Below, piece by piece: positions 15,448 to 25,393 of a stretch of DNA of 64,000 nucleotides. Source of the DNA: Cloacimonetes bacterium UBA5614 (GTDB lineage: Bacteria; Cloacimonadota; Cloacimonadia; Cloacimonadales; Cloacimonadaceae); NCBI GenBank assembly GCA_002424605.1, contig DIKQ01000005.1:638913-702912 (forward strand), written 5' to 3'. The stretch's first letter is position 1, and each line of letters starts with the position of its first letter. A model generated the notes under the pieces. That model saw only the letters and a program-made list of their open reading frames with translations, was not told where the DNA came from and did not search any database. A program made the position numbers and the translations under genes.

Positions 15448-18400
15448 TTATTTCATCAGCATCATCTTGCGGGTGGAGGTGAATTTGCCTGTCTGCATTC
15501 TGTAAAGATACATTCCGGAGGAGACGGGTTTGCCGTGGTCATCCGTTCCGTTCCAGACGGCAGTGTGTTTGCCGGAAGCCTTGTTTTCCCCGACCAGGGT
15601 TTTGACCAGTTGTCCCTTGGTGTTATAGACCTTGAGAGAGACCTCGCCGGCTTTGGCAACCGAATAGGATATGGTGGTCGCGGGATTGAAGGGATTGGGG
15701 AAATTGGCGCTCAAAGCATTGACCGGGATGACGGTAATGTCATCAGGATTGGAAACTACGGGATAGATGAGGTCCACGATTTCGGAAGGCGCGCCATCTC
15801 CGGCGCTGTACAAGGGACTGACATAATACCAGTAATGCCCTTCCAGGGTGAGATTGTCCACATAGCCCGGTTCGGTGACCTGTCCTATCAGGGAATAGTT
15901 TCCGGGTCCCATCTTGCGGTAAATCTTGTAGGCAAGCACGGGATACATCGGATCCGCCGGTTCGCTCCAGGTGAGGGTGACCAGAGATTGATCTGGCTCG
16001 CAATAGACCGCCAGTCCCACGGGCGCAGGCAGATAAATCAGGATAAAGTCCTGGGTAAAGGTAAGCGCCTGTTCCGTCAGGGTGATGGGAGGAGAACTCA
16101 TGCTCTGGTAAAACGGCATGGAAGCCGTGAGGTTATAGGTCCCAGCCGGCAGATAGAGGGCATAATCGCCATCAGAATCCGGATTGGTGACATATCTGTC
16201 CTGGGATGCGACGGTGGCAGATTGGGGATTGTCAGGATTGGACAGGGTAACGGTTCCGCTGATGATGCCTGTCTTGATGCTGTAACCCGTAATCATCACA
16301 TCGTCAATGAACCAGCCGTTGCCCTGGACCGAGTTGTCCGAACCGAATCTCCAGCGGATGATGATTTCCTGATTGGCAAACTGGCTGAGATTGAAGGTGA
16401 CTTCCGTCCAGGTGGAGGGACCTCCGGAAAAGCCGGGCTCGCCCATCCCGATTACGTTGGCAATATAAGACCCGCCGGTGGCGGGCGGGATGATGGTCCA
16501 GACAGTACCGCCATTGTTGGAAACAGCTACGTTACCGCCGTCCCAACTGTTTTCACACTGCAGCATATGCCAGAAAGAGAGGACTGCGCCGTTTCCGACC
16601 GAGATGGGCTGGGTCTTGAGAATGAAATTGGCGTTGTTGGGATATTGCCCGGAGAGGTTGGTGGCCCATAACTTCACTCCGGAATGGGCAGTGGTCTGGG
16701 ACGGGGTTCCCCATGCCCAACCGCTCTCGCTGACGAAATTGCCGTTGTTGTTTTCAAAGTCATGGTTCACTCCGCTGGTGCCGATTCCGACTGTGAAAGT
16801 TCCGGTTTCGGTGGGGGCATTCTCGCCGATGACATTGAAACTGACCGGCACATAGGTGCTGGGCGGGATATTGCCAATCTGCACAGGGTAAACGAATTGG
16901 GCAATGTCATTGGGAGCCAGCAGGGGCTTTGCCTGCACGGAATTTTGGATGGTCATATTGGGATTGGTGGTGGAAAGCGCTCCGGTCAGGTTTATGGTAT
17001 TCACTTCGGAGACGTTCTTCACGTTCACAATCAGGACAATACTCTCGTTCGGGTCTGCAATGCCGTTGTTGTTGCCGGCAATGTCATTGATGAAGAAGGA
17101 TTCAAAAGACAGCCCTGAACCGCGCACAGGAATGGAAAAGGTGCGTTCCCAGCTTCCGGTGCTGGAGACGATATTCAGCAGGAAGGGGATATTGTGGTTG
17201 GGCGGACACTGGGGCGAAACGGTAAAGATAAAGGCGTCGCGGTTAAATCCGGTGCCGTCTCCCGCAATCGGGAAATAGGTGGAAGTCCCGTTCACAATCG
17301 TTACCATCGGGTCCGCAGTCGTAAGGGTCGTGATGATGGCATCCGCGGAACCGCTGCCGATATTGAGCAACTGCTGTCCGAGCTCCACAGTTTCGCCGGC
17401 TTCCACTATCTGGTTGCCGTTGGCGTCGTTGATGACAGTCTCTCCCAGGACCAGGTAAGCGTTTTCGTGATAGACCGGAATATTGGTGATGTAGAGGGCG
17501 CGTCCATTTCCCAGAGGTGACGCCGCGGTGGGATACAGGTTGTTGAAGGAATATTCCAGACCCATGCGATGGTCGGGGCTCTTGATTCCGATGGTGGAAT
17601 AGACGCCCTGGCTATAGTTGGTGGTGGAGGCATCCACATTGTTGAAAGTGTGGTACTGAATCTTGATGGGTCCATCCCCCATACTGGTGGGATAATAGAC
17701 AGGGTCATGCAAAATGACCTGGAAAGTCTCTTGTGAACTGGTCTGGGCTCCATTTACCAACTGGTACCATTCCACGATGAAGCGATGGTTGGCAGAATCA
17801 TGCCAGGTATAGATTCCGCCGCTGCCGGTGGTATTCAGGTTATCCCAGAACGGCGCAATCATTCCTCCGGGTCCCATGGGTCCGGGCAGACGGTAATTGC
17901 GGAATTCGGCGTTCTCGGTGACGCCCATGGCAAGGAAGCCGTTGGAGCAGACGGTTATCTGCTGATAAGGCCTGCCGTAAAAGTTGAACGTGAACGGCAA
18001 GGTAACCACAGCCAGGGAATTGGCGGATGTAGAGTCACCTTCTCCCGAATAGCCGGGGTCGTTTATGTTGAGGGCTGTTCCGCTGCCGCCTTCCGCCGGG
18101 GCAATGCCTACCCATTCATAGACGGGACATTCCACATAGCCGGTATCGGTATCGTCATAAATTATATAGCCGTAAGCGTCAGGACCCAGAGGGTCGTGCA
18201 CTGTTACGTTGCCGACGGTGAGGTTAAAGGACACCCACTGCAGGAAACCGTCGTCATTGGTAAGCTTCAGGCGCATGGGAATAATCATGCCAGGAAGCAC
18301 GAGATTCCTGCCGTGAAGGGTAAAATTGTCCACCAGAGTGCTTGCCTGGTTATTCACTGTGATATTGCCGAAGAAACCCAGGCTGTCGGTGACGGTGACG

Positions 18401-20883
18401 AGGTCGTTATCGCTGAACAGCTCTCCGGTGATGTTCATGGCTGTAACCGTACCGGAATTGAAGAGGGTGATATTGAGGGGAGCTGACTCGCCCGGGTCAA
18501 GGACGCTGTTTCCGCCATCGGCAACGGCATAGGAAGTGACCCTGAGACTGGCATCCGTAACTGAAACATAGCAGGCAACCTCGTAAGTTACCAGCCCGGA
18601 ATCCGTCAGATGCAAAGTCAGGCGCAGAAGAGTGTTGTTGGGCGTATTGGCGGCAACCTGTACCAGGACTGGCACCAGATTGAACTGCACTTCGCCGGCT
18701 GCGATGGACTGATAACTAACCAGAGAATCCACGACGGTGGCAAAGGGACTGCTGCAGACGGCATAACCGCTGATACCGGAAATGGTCGCAGTTGTGGAAT
18801 TGCGCACTCCAATCAGCAGTTCCAGAGTCTCTCCGGAATTAGCGCTGAAGTTTCCGTTACCCTGTGAATTTCCGACATTGTCATCATCTATCAGCACCAT
18901 GTTTGTAACCAGCGAACCTGTGGCAGGCACAGGGATGGTCTGAATCAGGGGCTTGAAATCATGCTTGGCAACAGTGATGATAGCGTTGCCAGTCACCAAA
19001 GGAACCGACATATTGAGGACTACCAGCCCGGCAGCATCTGAAAATGCCCTGGAAATGATAGAGCCGTTCTGCATGACGGTTACGACGGCATTGTGCACCG
19101 GGAATCCCAACTGGTCAACGACAAAGAAATCCACCGCATTGAGTCCCAGCGGTAAAGTGGAGGGCGCAGTAATGGCAAAGGAATGCGGGATGCCCGTATA
19201 GACTTCCATGGTGGGGTCGCCCATCAGGTTGCACCATTGTGTAAAGCTGGATACAACGCCGGAATTGGCAGTGGCAAACATTTTTGCCATGAAGAGCTTG
19301 CTATAAAGCAGGGCTTCTCCCATCGACCGCATATCCTGGGCAAAAATGCCGTCCCAAACAGCTCCGCAAAGAGCGTTATTGGGCATGGTATGCGTTCCGG
19401 AAGTATCCATTCCGATAGCAGTGACAGCGCCTTTGGGAACGGCAGCCGTACCGAGCCGGATGAAGGATTCGGTGGTGGCTGTACCGCCGAAACTGCCTGT
19501 GGAGCAGGTAATGATAACTGCATGGGGCAGTTTTACGCCGTTGATAAGGCTTTCAGTGGGGCTCCATCCGCTCATGCCGATGTAACCGCGATAGTTAAAG
19601 AATCCCACGCCCTGATTTATCGCCTGGTTCATGGCAGAGGGGGCGGGAGAATTCTGGGTGAGCATGGTGTAGGTATAGTCAGGATTGGTGAGCAAGCTAA
19701 GCTCACGGATGTATCTTTGCAAATATATCACGGAAATACCGCTCTGGGCACTGTCGCCGACCAGCAGCATACGGTTGAGCCACTGGGCGGAAGGCAGGTC
19801 TATGTCCCTTTCATAAAGGTAAATCTTGGTAAGAATCACATCAAGCTGAGTAGTCGTTTCAGCGGATATGCGTCCAATCGTGACATCTCCGAGCTGGTCT
19901 CCGCCGGCAAGCATCTGGTAAGGATAGTCTCCGTAGCCGTTGGAGGTGTAGCTGGGAACGGCAAAGGAACCGGTCACGTCGCCGATTAAAACGATATGGT
20001 CAAATCTTGTGAGCGGGTTATTGTAAAGGTTTTGCAGGTAAGTCTTGATGGCGGTGGTGGATGAGCCGGCAACGGTGGTGCTGACCAGCGTTACATCTGC
20101 GCCTTTCTGGCGTTTCCAGTGGGCGAAGTTATTCACCATGGTATTGTAGGTCGCATCGGCATAAGCGCCATAAATCATCACAATCTTTTCCGGCGCTGCG
20201 GGGATATTGTCCGGACGCAGGTCACGGTAGTTCAGGATGAGCGCATTATACATCCTGTCAAAGACGGGAGTGATGACACCGGAGGATTCCAGTTCGTTGA
20301 TACCGGGTTCATCCGTAAAGACGAGACGGAAAGAAACCTGTTCCCGCACTGTGAGGTCACGGGTAGCGCTGTCCCAGGCAAAGGGCTGCACCTGGAGGTT
20401 GATGACGCGGAAGTCCCTCATAATCTGGGGTTCGCTGATAAGGACCAGGTCCTGCGGATAAGTCTGGCTGCCCAGGTAAAGGGCGCTGTTGAGGAGGACG
20501 TTTCTGGGATTTTCTTCGTTATTGCTGCCTTGGGAGGGATAAGGAAGGATGTGTTTAATCATTTTGGTTTGCGTATCAATCATTTCAATCCGCACAGAGC
20601 CACGATTGGGGATGGCTATCATGGCGGACATGGTGGGAAGTTCCGGCATACCGTCTTCAATCAGGTATCCGGCATTTTCCACTTTCACTTTCTGGTAGGA
20701 AGCCCCACCCAGGTTCACTTCTTCAATCTCAAACTCCGGAAGGTTAAAATGCACTTCCATGCTCTGAGCTGATTTGGAACCGATGGTAAAGCCAAGGCTG
20801 TTGATTTGCGCTGCTGCCAGAGCCGAAAAGGCTATCATCTGAAGCAGACAGAACAGAAGAATCAGGACTGCAGTTTTTTTCAT
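15448..20883 (-). CDS. Giant secreted C25 (gingipain-like) peptidase-family protein
   Basis: An 1811-residue protein. Signal peptide about 1-24; a gingipain-propeptide-like region about 45-215 with RG-type beta strands; then a C25 fold about 225-565 (KIVMIYGAYADATY, HIVLIGDVTG, TIGRISAETTTQLD, MLLVGDSA). The nucleophile position is kept as Cys460 in ITCSTGSFGG, but the gingipain NGHG catalytic-His site reads NYRGYIG, with Tyr434 where His is expected. Downstream are several Ig/CARDB-like domains, a choice-of-anchor module (WDGGNVAVSNNGG, GWFIDDVMITGY), a carboxypeptidase-regulatory-like domain, a fibronectin-III domain, and an 80-residue FlgD-like sorting tail (NFPNPFNPATTISY ... TRKMMLMK). 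Either a variant protease or an inactive relative; exported by a T9SS-like route by inference. Confidence 0.88.
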   Translation of the reverse strand: MKKTAVLILLFCLLQMIAFSALAAAQINSLGFTIGSKSAQSMEVHFNLPEFEIEEVNLGGASYQKVKVENAGYLIEDGMPELPTMSAMIAIPNRGSVRIEMIDTQTKMIKHILPYPSQGSNNEENPRNVLLNSALYLGSQTYPQDLVLISEPQIMRDFRVINLQVQPFAWDSATRDLTVREQVSFRLVFTDEPGINELESSGVITPVFDRMYNALILNYRDLRPDNIPAAPEKIVMIYGAYADATYNTMVNNFAHWKRQKGADVTLVSTTVAGSSTTAIKTYLQNLYNNPLTRFDHIVLIGDVTGSFAVPSYTSNGYGDYPYQMLAGGDQLGDVTIGRISAETTTQLDVILTKIYLYERDIDLPSAQWLNRMLLVGDSAQSGISVIYLQRYIRELSLLTNPDYTYTMLTQNSPAPSAMNQAINQGVGFFNYRGYIGMSGWSPTESLINGVKLPHAVIITCSTGSFGGTATTESFIRLGTAAVPKGAVTAIGMDTSGTHTMPNNALCGAVWDGIFAQDMRSMGEALLYSKLFMAKMFATANSGVVSSFTQWCNLMGDPTMEVYTGIPHSFAITAPSTLPLGLNAVDFFVVDQLGFPVHNAVVTVMQNGSIISRAFSDAAGLVVLNMSVPLVTGNAIITVAKHDFKPLIQTIPVPATGSLVTNMVLIDDDNVGNSQGNGNFSANSGETLELLIGVRNSTTATISGISGYAVCSSPFATVVDSLVSYQSIAAGEVQFNLVPVLVQVAANTPNNTLLRLTLHLTDSGLVTYEVACYVSVTDASLRVTSYAVADGGNSVLDPGESAPLNITLFNSGTVTAMNITGELFSDNDLVTVTDSLGFFGNITVNNQASTLVDNFTLHGRNLVLPGMIIPMRLKLTNDDGFLQWVSFNLTVGNVTVHDPLGPDAYGYIIYDDTDTGYVECPVYEWVGIAPAEGGSGTALNINDPGYSGEGDSTSANSLAVVTLPFTFNFYGRPYQQITVCSNGFLAMGVTENAEFRNYRLPGPMGPGGMIAPFWDNLNTTGSGGIYTWHDSANHRFIVEWYQLVNGAQTSSQETFQVILHDPVYYPTSMGDGPIKIQYHTFNNVDASTTNYSQGVYSTIGIKSPDHRMGLEYSFNNLYPTAASPLGNGRALYITNIPVYHENAYLVLGETVINDANGNQIVEAGETVELGQQLLNIGSGSADAIITTLTTADPMVTIVNGTSTYFPIAGDGTGFNRDAFIFTVSPQCPPNHNIPFLLNIVSSTGSWERTFSIPVRGSGLSFESFFINDIAGNNNGIADPNESIVLIVNVKNVSEVNTINLTGALSTTNPNMTIQNSVQAKPLLAPNDIAQFVYPVQIGNIPPSTYVPVSFNVIGENAPTETGTFTVGIGTSGVNHDFENNNGNFVSESGWAWGTPSQTTAHSGVKLWATNLSGQYPNNANFILKTQPISVGNGAVLSFWHMLQCENSWDGGNVAVSNNGGTVWTIIPPATGGSYIANVIGMGEPGFSGGPSTWTEVTFNLSQFANQEIIIRWRFGSDNSVQGNGWFIDDVMITGYSIKTGIISGTVTLSNPDNPQSATVASQDRYVTNPDSDGDYALYLPAGTYNLTASMPFYQSMSSPPITLTEQALTFTQDFILIYLPAPVGLAVYCEPDQSLVTLTWSEPADPMYPVLAYKIYRKMGPGNYSLIGQVTEPGYVDNLTLEGHYWYYVSPLYSAGDGAPSEIVDLIYPVVSNPDDITVIPVNALSANFPNPFNPATTISYSVAKAGEVSLKVYNTKGQLVKTLVGENKASGKHTAVWNGTDDHGKPVSSGMYLYRMQTGKFTSTRKMMLMK

Positions 20884-20993
20884 AATTCATTCCTCAATAA
20901 CGAAGCAATTTTGCCATTATAAATGCAATAATCATTCCTTATATCAATTAATTACTGTATGATAGGTCGCTTTTTCGGGCATTATGTCTTTCC

Positions 20994-21065
20994 CTCATGA
21001 TACGAGGACAATGCGAGAGCTTTGTTCACGCATTGTTCACGTATTGCTCCCGCAGCAAGCAGGCA
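20994..21065 (-). repeat. Period-11 palindromic element (reverse orientation)
   Basis: Read on the minus strand it starts CTGCCTGCTTG, then units CGGGAGCAATA, CGTGAACAATG and CGTGAACAAAG, then the reversed CTCTCGCATTG and TCCTCGTATCA. CAATGCG (21009-21015) pairs with CGCATTG (21029-21035). It shares the blocks CGTGAACAAAGCTC and CGTATCATGAGGGA with the copy at 53.7 kb. It lies in the 330-base gap between divergent genes; the rest of that gap holds a promoter near 21.1 kb and AT-rich sequence with nothing else recognised. Confidence 0.75.
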
Positions 21066-21088
21066 GAAAGCAGGCAACAACAAAATTA

Positions 21089-21117
21089 TTGACAACAATG
21101 ACAAAGTGAAATATTCA
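21089..21117 (+). promoter_or_regulatory. Promoter of the DUF975-type gene
   Basis: TTGACA (21089-21094), 17 bases, TATTCA (21112-21117, 4 of 6 to consensus). Leader of about 90 bases to the ATG at 21214, which has AAAGGAGG. Confidence 0.65.
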
Positions 21118-21213
21118 ATGCAAAGACTTCAGTTAATATGGGGAGACCCTGAAGCAAAGCCATAACTTCATATAAAACGCACAGATACAAATGAGACCCC
21201 AAAGGAGGATAAG

Positions 21214-21858
21214 ATGATTGTCGGTGAGATTCGCCAGGAAGCAAGAGGCATTCTGCAGGGCTTGTGGACCAGCCTGGTGCCGGTCTGGTTTCTCTTTTAC
21301 GTAATTCTTATGGCTGCCGGCGGAGTGATTGACCTGATCATTCCTGTATTCGGAACAGTCGCAACCCTGATTATCGGCGGACCCATGTATATGGGTGTTA
21401 CCAGGATTTTCCTGCGCATTTACAACAAAGAAAGCTTTGAACTGGTACAGATGTTTGACGGCTTCAAGGATTTTGCCAGGACTTTCAGCGCTTATCTGCT
21501 GATGGCAATCTACACTTTCCTGTGGAGTCTGCTGTTGATTGTGCCTGGAATAATCGCGGGTTTAAGCTATAGCATGACCTTCTTCATCATGGCGGAAAAC
21601 CCCAATATTTCGGCATCGGACGCCATCCGTCAGAGCAAGCAGATGATGATGGGTTACAAGTGGGAGTTATTCCGGCTGGGGCTGTCTTTTATCGGCTGGG
21701 TGCTCTTGTCATCCCTTACTTTCGGTATAGGTTTCCTCTGGCTTTCCAGCTATTACATGACAGCGTTCGTCATCTTTTATCACAAGATAAAACCCCTGCA
21801 GGAAGGCAGTTCTGCCTATGAAGCGCCTGTAGAAACCATACACGGGGAAGTAGTCTGA
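21214..21858 (+). CDS. DUF975-type integral membrane protein
   Basis: A 214-residue protein with about five to six hydrophobic segments. The C-terminal motif YKWELFRLGLSFIGW followed by LTFGIGFLWLSSYY (about residues 149-182) is the hallmark of DUF975 proteins, as is SYSMTFFIMAENPNISASDAIRQSKQMM before it. The family is widespread in bacteria and its function is not established. It is a single-gene unit with its own promoter and terminator, between two large secreted-protein genes. Confidence 0.88.
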   Translation: MIVGEIRQEARGILQGLWTSLVPVWFLFYVILMAAGGVIDLIIPVFGTVATLIIGGPMYMGVTRIFLRIYNKESFELVQMFDGFKDFARTFSAYLLMAIYTFLWSLLLIVPGIIAGLSYSMTFFIMAENPNISASDAIRQSKQMMMGYKWELFRLGLSFIGWVLLSSLTFGIGFLWLSSYYMTAFVIFYHKIKPLQEGSSAYEAPVETIHGEVV

Positions 21859-21901
21859 TACCTCAAACAGGTTAGAGAAATAAGATAACCATAAAAAGAA
21901 A

Positions 21902-21932
21902 GCCTGCAGAACCAAAATCTGCAGGCCTTTTT
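21902..21932. terminator. Bidirectional rho-independent terminator
   Basis: A 9-bp perfect stem, GCCTGCAGA (21902-21910) / TCTGCAGGC (21918-21926), with TTTTT after it on the plus strand and an A-rich left flank giving T's on the minus strand. It serves the DUF975-type gene and the CotH protein gene, which converge here. Confidence 0.88.
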
Positions 21933-21968
21933 GTTTATAAATGTAAGCTTGAGTTTGCTTTAACGACG

Positions 21969-24900
21969 CTACTTCAGAAGAACCAGCTTTTCGGTAAGCC
22001 TGGTTTTCCCTGCGGTCAAACGGCAGAAATAGATGCCGTTGCCGAGACGGTTGCCATCTTTGTCCGAGCCGTCCCAGACAAGCTTTTGGGAAGGCAGGAC
22101 GGGCAATTCGTGCACCATCTGTCCGCGCAGGTTATACACTTTTATCACTCCGGCTTCCTTGGTGTTCATCACATCAAAATGAATCATTTCAGAGGCGGGA
22201 TTGGGATAAATCTGCAGGGCAGGCCTGGCAGGCGGGATGAGGTCGTCTTCGGAAGAAGTGGGTGAATTGCTGGTTCCGGGCGTGACGGGATGAGGATTTG
22301 CCCCTCCGAACAGCATCCAGTTATTCGTGCCGTTGGGATAACGTCCATAGGATAAATCAGCCAGCAGACCGGTGGTCGCAGTCCAGCTTTTCTGGTCCAC
22401 CACAGTCAGCATATCGGGGGCTATCAGATAGACGGCATCGCCGGAAGTGCTGATTTTGCGGTCAATGTGCAGGATGCCTTCCCTCGGCTCTTCGTCAAAC
22501 CAGATGACCTTGAAGCCCCGCGCCGGAATGGTGGTGCTGTCCGGATAGGCATAGCTGATGCGGTCCGTAATAACGGCACCGGGTTCATAGTGGTCGTCCT
22601 CAAAATAAAAGCCGGCCAGGTTCACGGCGAAATCGTTGGGATTGTAGATTTCCACCCAATCCTCGTAATCGCCGTAGTTGTCGGTAACCGTAGTGGTGTT
22701 GGAAGCCATTATCTCGTTTATGTAGAGCGTGGGAATCTGGTAGCCGATTAAAAGGTTGTAGATGGCGGAAGTGGTGCTGATATTAAGGGCATCCGTGGCA
22801 CGGACGGCAAACTTCAGAACGATACCGCTTACCTGGGCTGGAATGTTTCCGGTATATCTTCCGCCCTGCAGGGTCATGGTTACCGTGTTTTGCCCGATAC
22901 TGGTGACTCCCCACAGAATCTGCACGGAGGCAAGGTCGTTATCCGCATCCGTCACTGTCGCCGAGACGGTAATCGGGGTAGCTGCCGGCGCCGGAATGGG
23001 GCTATAGCTGACATTGCTGACCACCGGGGCGGAATTCGTCGTACCCTGGTTGGGCGTTCCGGGAGTGCTGGGATTGGTTTGTCCCGCACCGAAGAGCTGC
23101 CAGGTGTTCCCTCCATCCGGCAATCTGCCGATGGAAACGTTGTCAAAATCCAGTCCCGTGACAGACGTCCAGGAATAGGCATCAATCACCGTGCTGCCGT
23201 TGCTGTCTATCAGGTAAACCGCGTCCGCTGCCCCGCCCAGTTTATCATTGATGTGCAAAGGTCCCTGGTCCAAATCCTCGTCAAACCAGACGATAAGATA
23301 GCCAAAGGGTGGAATGGTAGTGAGGGCAGGAGCGTTCGTTGGTATTTGGGTCCAGGCGGAAATGCCGTTTCCGTAATGATTATCAGTCATATACATACCG
23401 CCGATGTCCACGGGATAGTCGTTGGGATTGTAAATCTCCACCCAATCCTCGTATTCGCCAAAGGGGTCGGCAAAGGTTGTGTTCTTTGCCATAATCTCGT
23501 TGATTACCAGCTCTCCGGGTTCAAGCAGGAGGGGAAGCTCAAAAAACTCGTACTCTGCGCGGACCGGCAGGAAAGCCCCCTGGGTGGCGCTTTCCGCCCA
23601 GAAGTAATATTGCACGTCCCCGTATCCAAGCTGTACGGTTACCCCATAAACCCCGTCTCCGGCAGAGCCGTCTGAATGCATTCCGTCGTCATACATCTGA
23701 TGGTATTCAAACTTGTCTGCAATATTCTGGCGGATGCCAAGCTGGGCATAAGTGGCATTGGCAGCAGTCACGTTAAAGGTGACCGAGCCATAGTGCGCCG
23801 GCGTCTGAGGACTCACTGCCACATTGGAAAGCGTGGGAACAATACCCTGGAAAGCCGCATGGCTGTTCAGGTAGCTCATCCTCGCATTCATAAGCTGGGT
23901 GATTCCGCAGATGCTTTGTCCCGGAGGGGCTCCTCCGCCTGTAACGGAGTTGTTTATATTGGACAGGAAATTGGCATAGGTGTAGAAGAAATTGGCGTCT
24001 GCCTGAACGGAAGGTCCGCAGATGGACTGCAGTTCATTGGCGCGGGTCAGGTACCAGCCGTTGGAGAAGTTTTCTATAATCATAGTCTTCATATGAGCCA
24101 GATACATCTTTTTGAAGCGTGGATTTGCCATCAATCGGCTGATAAGCAGGAATTGCGTGCTGGTCTGGTTTCGCAGGGGGTCCATATTCTGCATGGTGGT
24201 AAGTGTCATGCCCATCGCAAAGCCGCCGAACGACATATTGAGGTCCCAGAGCAGGGGATTGATGCGGTTATCCTTATCGGCAAAAAGGTAAAAGTTGTGA
24301 AAGACATGGATGGGTGAATCCAGATTGACCAGCAGGTTGTCAAAGGCAATCATCCAGAGGTTTTGGTCTATGTTCATCACATCCGGCAGGTTGGATGGAC
24401 TGTTGGACATCGTATTGGTAAAATTGACCAGCGTATCCCAGCCGGAATTGGATTCCAGCGCGTAATAAGGCGTATAAGCCAAAGAATCCGCACCCAGGTA
24501 ACCCCAGACCGGAATTGAGCTGAAGACATTGGTATCGCACTTGAAACGGGGCATGCCGGAGCAGTGAAAGTTTTCCCGCATAAAGTAGCTGTCCACATCC
24601 TGCACAGAGGTGTAAACACCGATGCGCACGTCATTAACAAACACATTGGCATAGTTTGCCTTGCTGGCGGGCATATATTTGCGGGCAATCTCATAACTGA
24701 GCGCCTCCCTGACCAGAGAGGGGTCGGAAAAACCGTTGGAAAGCTTGATGGTGCCATATTTGCCGTCCAAAAGCTGGTCGTCGATGATGTAGTCCAGCTT
24801 GATATTAAAGGGATTCTTGGTGCGGTTGGCATTGTAGGATGAATTGCCCTTGTAACGGACTCCGACGCTGTCATAGGTTACGCCGTTGATGACTGCCGTG

Positions 24901-25076
24901 CCCATCAGGCGCTGTTCCAGTCCCGCGGCAAAGTATTGGTCCAGTATCTGGTCCCAGTTTGCCTGGGTGAAATATAGGCGGATTTCGTTCACCTGGTCAA
25001 TGTCGTAGAAATCCTGCGCCATAAGTCCGCAGGTGAAAATCGCTCCCAGTATCAATAAAAGAATCGCTCGCTGCAT
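21969..25076 (-). CDS. CotH kinase-family secreted protein with two lamin-tail domains and sorting tail
   Basis: A 1035-residue protein from ATG 25076 (GGGGGAGG upstream; the longer frame to 25184 is unsupported). Signal peptide about 1-19, then the CotH fold about 25-420: KYGTIKLSNGF, YANVFVNDVRIGVYTSVQDVD, MIAFDNLLVNLDSP and PLLWDLNMSFGGF. CotH relatives are atypical kinases that phosphorylate spore-coat or other extracellular proteins. Next come an Ig-like domain, a lamin-tail domain (LVINEIMAKNT ... EDWVEIYNPND), another Ig-like domain, a second lamin-tail domain (LYINEIMASNT ... EDWVEIYNPND) and the FlgD-like tail ending LVLLK. Extracellular; the target is unknown. Confidence 0.92.
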   Translation of the reverse strand: MQRAILLLILGAIFTCGLMAQDFYDIDQVNEIRLYFTQANWDQILDQYFAAGLEQRLMGTAVINGVTYDSVGVRYKGNSSYNANRTKNPFNIKLDYIIDDQLLDGKYGTIKLSNGFSDPSLVREALSYEIARKYMPASKANYANVFVNDVRIGVYTSVQDVDSYFMRENFHCSGMPRFKCDTNVFSSIPVWGYLGADSLAYTPYYALESNSGWDTLVNFTNTMSNSPSNLPDVMNIDQNLWMIAFDNLLVNLDSPIHVFHNFYLFADKDNRINPLLWDLNMSFGGFAMGMTLTTMQNMDPLRNQTSTQFLLISRLMANPRFKKMYLAHMKTMIIENFSNGWYLTRANELQSICGPSVQADANFFYTYANFLSNINNSVTGGGAPPGQSICGITQLMNARMSYLNSHAAFQGIVPTLSNVAVSPQTPAHYGSVTFNVTAANATYAQLGIRQNIADKFEYHQMYDDGMHSDGSAGDGVYGVTVQLGYGDVQYYFWAESATQGAFLPVRAEYEFFELPLLLEPGELVINEIMAKNTTFADPFGEYEDWVEIYNPNDYPVDIGGMYMTDNHYGNGISAWTQIPTNAPALTTIPPFGYLIVWFDEDLDQGPLHINDKLGGAADAVYLIDSNGSTVIDAYSWTSVTGLDFDNVSIGRLPDGGNTWQLFGAGQTNPSTPGTPNQGTTNSAPVVSNVSYSPIPAPAATPITVSATVTDADNDLASVQILWGVTSIGQNTVTMTLQGGRYTGNIPAQVSGIVLKFAVRATDALNISTTSAIYNLLIGYQIPTLYINEIMASNTTTVTDNYGDYEDWVEIYNPNDFAVNLAGFYFEDDHYEPGAVITDRISYAYPDSTTIPARGFKVIWFDEEPREGILHIDRKISTSGDAVYLIAPDMLTVVDQKSWTATTGLLADLSYGRYPNGTNNWMLFGGANPHPVTPGTSNSPTSSEDDLIPPARPALQIYPNPASEMIHFDVMNTKEAGVIKVYNLRGQMVHELPVLPSQKLVWDGSDKDGNRLGNGIYFCRLTAGKTRLTEKLVLLK

Positions 25077-25393
25077 GTATCCTCCCCCGGCTGTGATAAC
25101 CCCTGATTTTCGCAAGTTTTGAGTTTCCCGGGTAATCAGTGATAAATATGCAATATATGAGCCAATATTCACGTTCTGTCCCAACTTAATGTATTTCAGG
25201 AAGATACAGCACTAATTCCGGTTACTGATAACAAATCCCGTGCAGCAGCAGTGTTACAATTTTACAACGGTAGCTTGCGCATATGTATGTTTACCAGCAA
25301 ATTAGTCCGGCTTTTCCCCTGAGTTATCCATGTTGCACTGTAACGCATTTGTTATACCTTTTTCACAAAATAAAGCATCCGGGGGTAGCTCTT

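Noticed and set aside
20923..20960. TATAAT-like box upstream of the C25 gene on the minus strand
   Set aside because: The only -35-like word (TTGATA) is 20 bases away, outside normal spacing.
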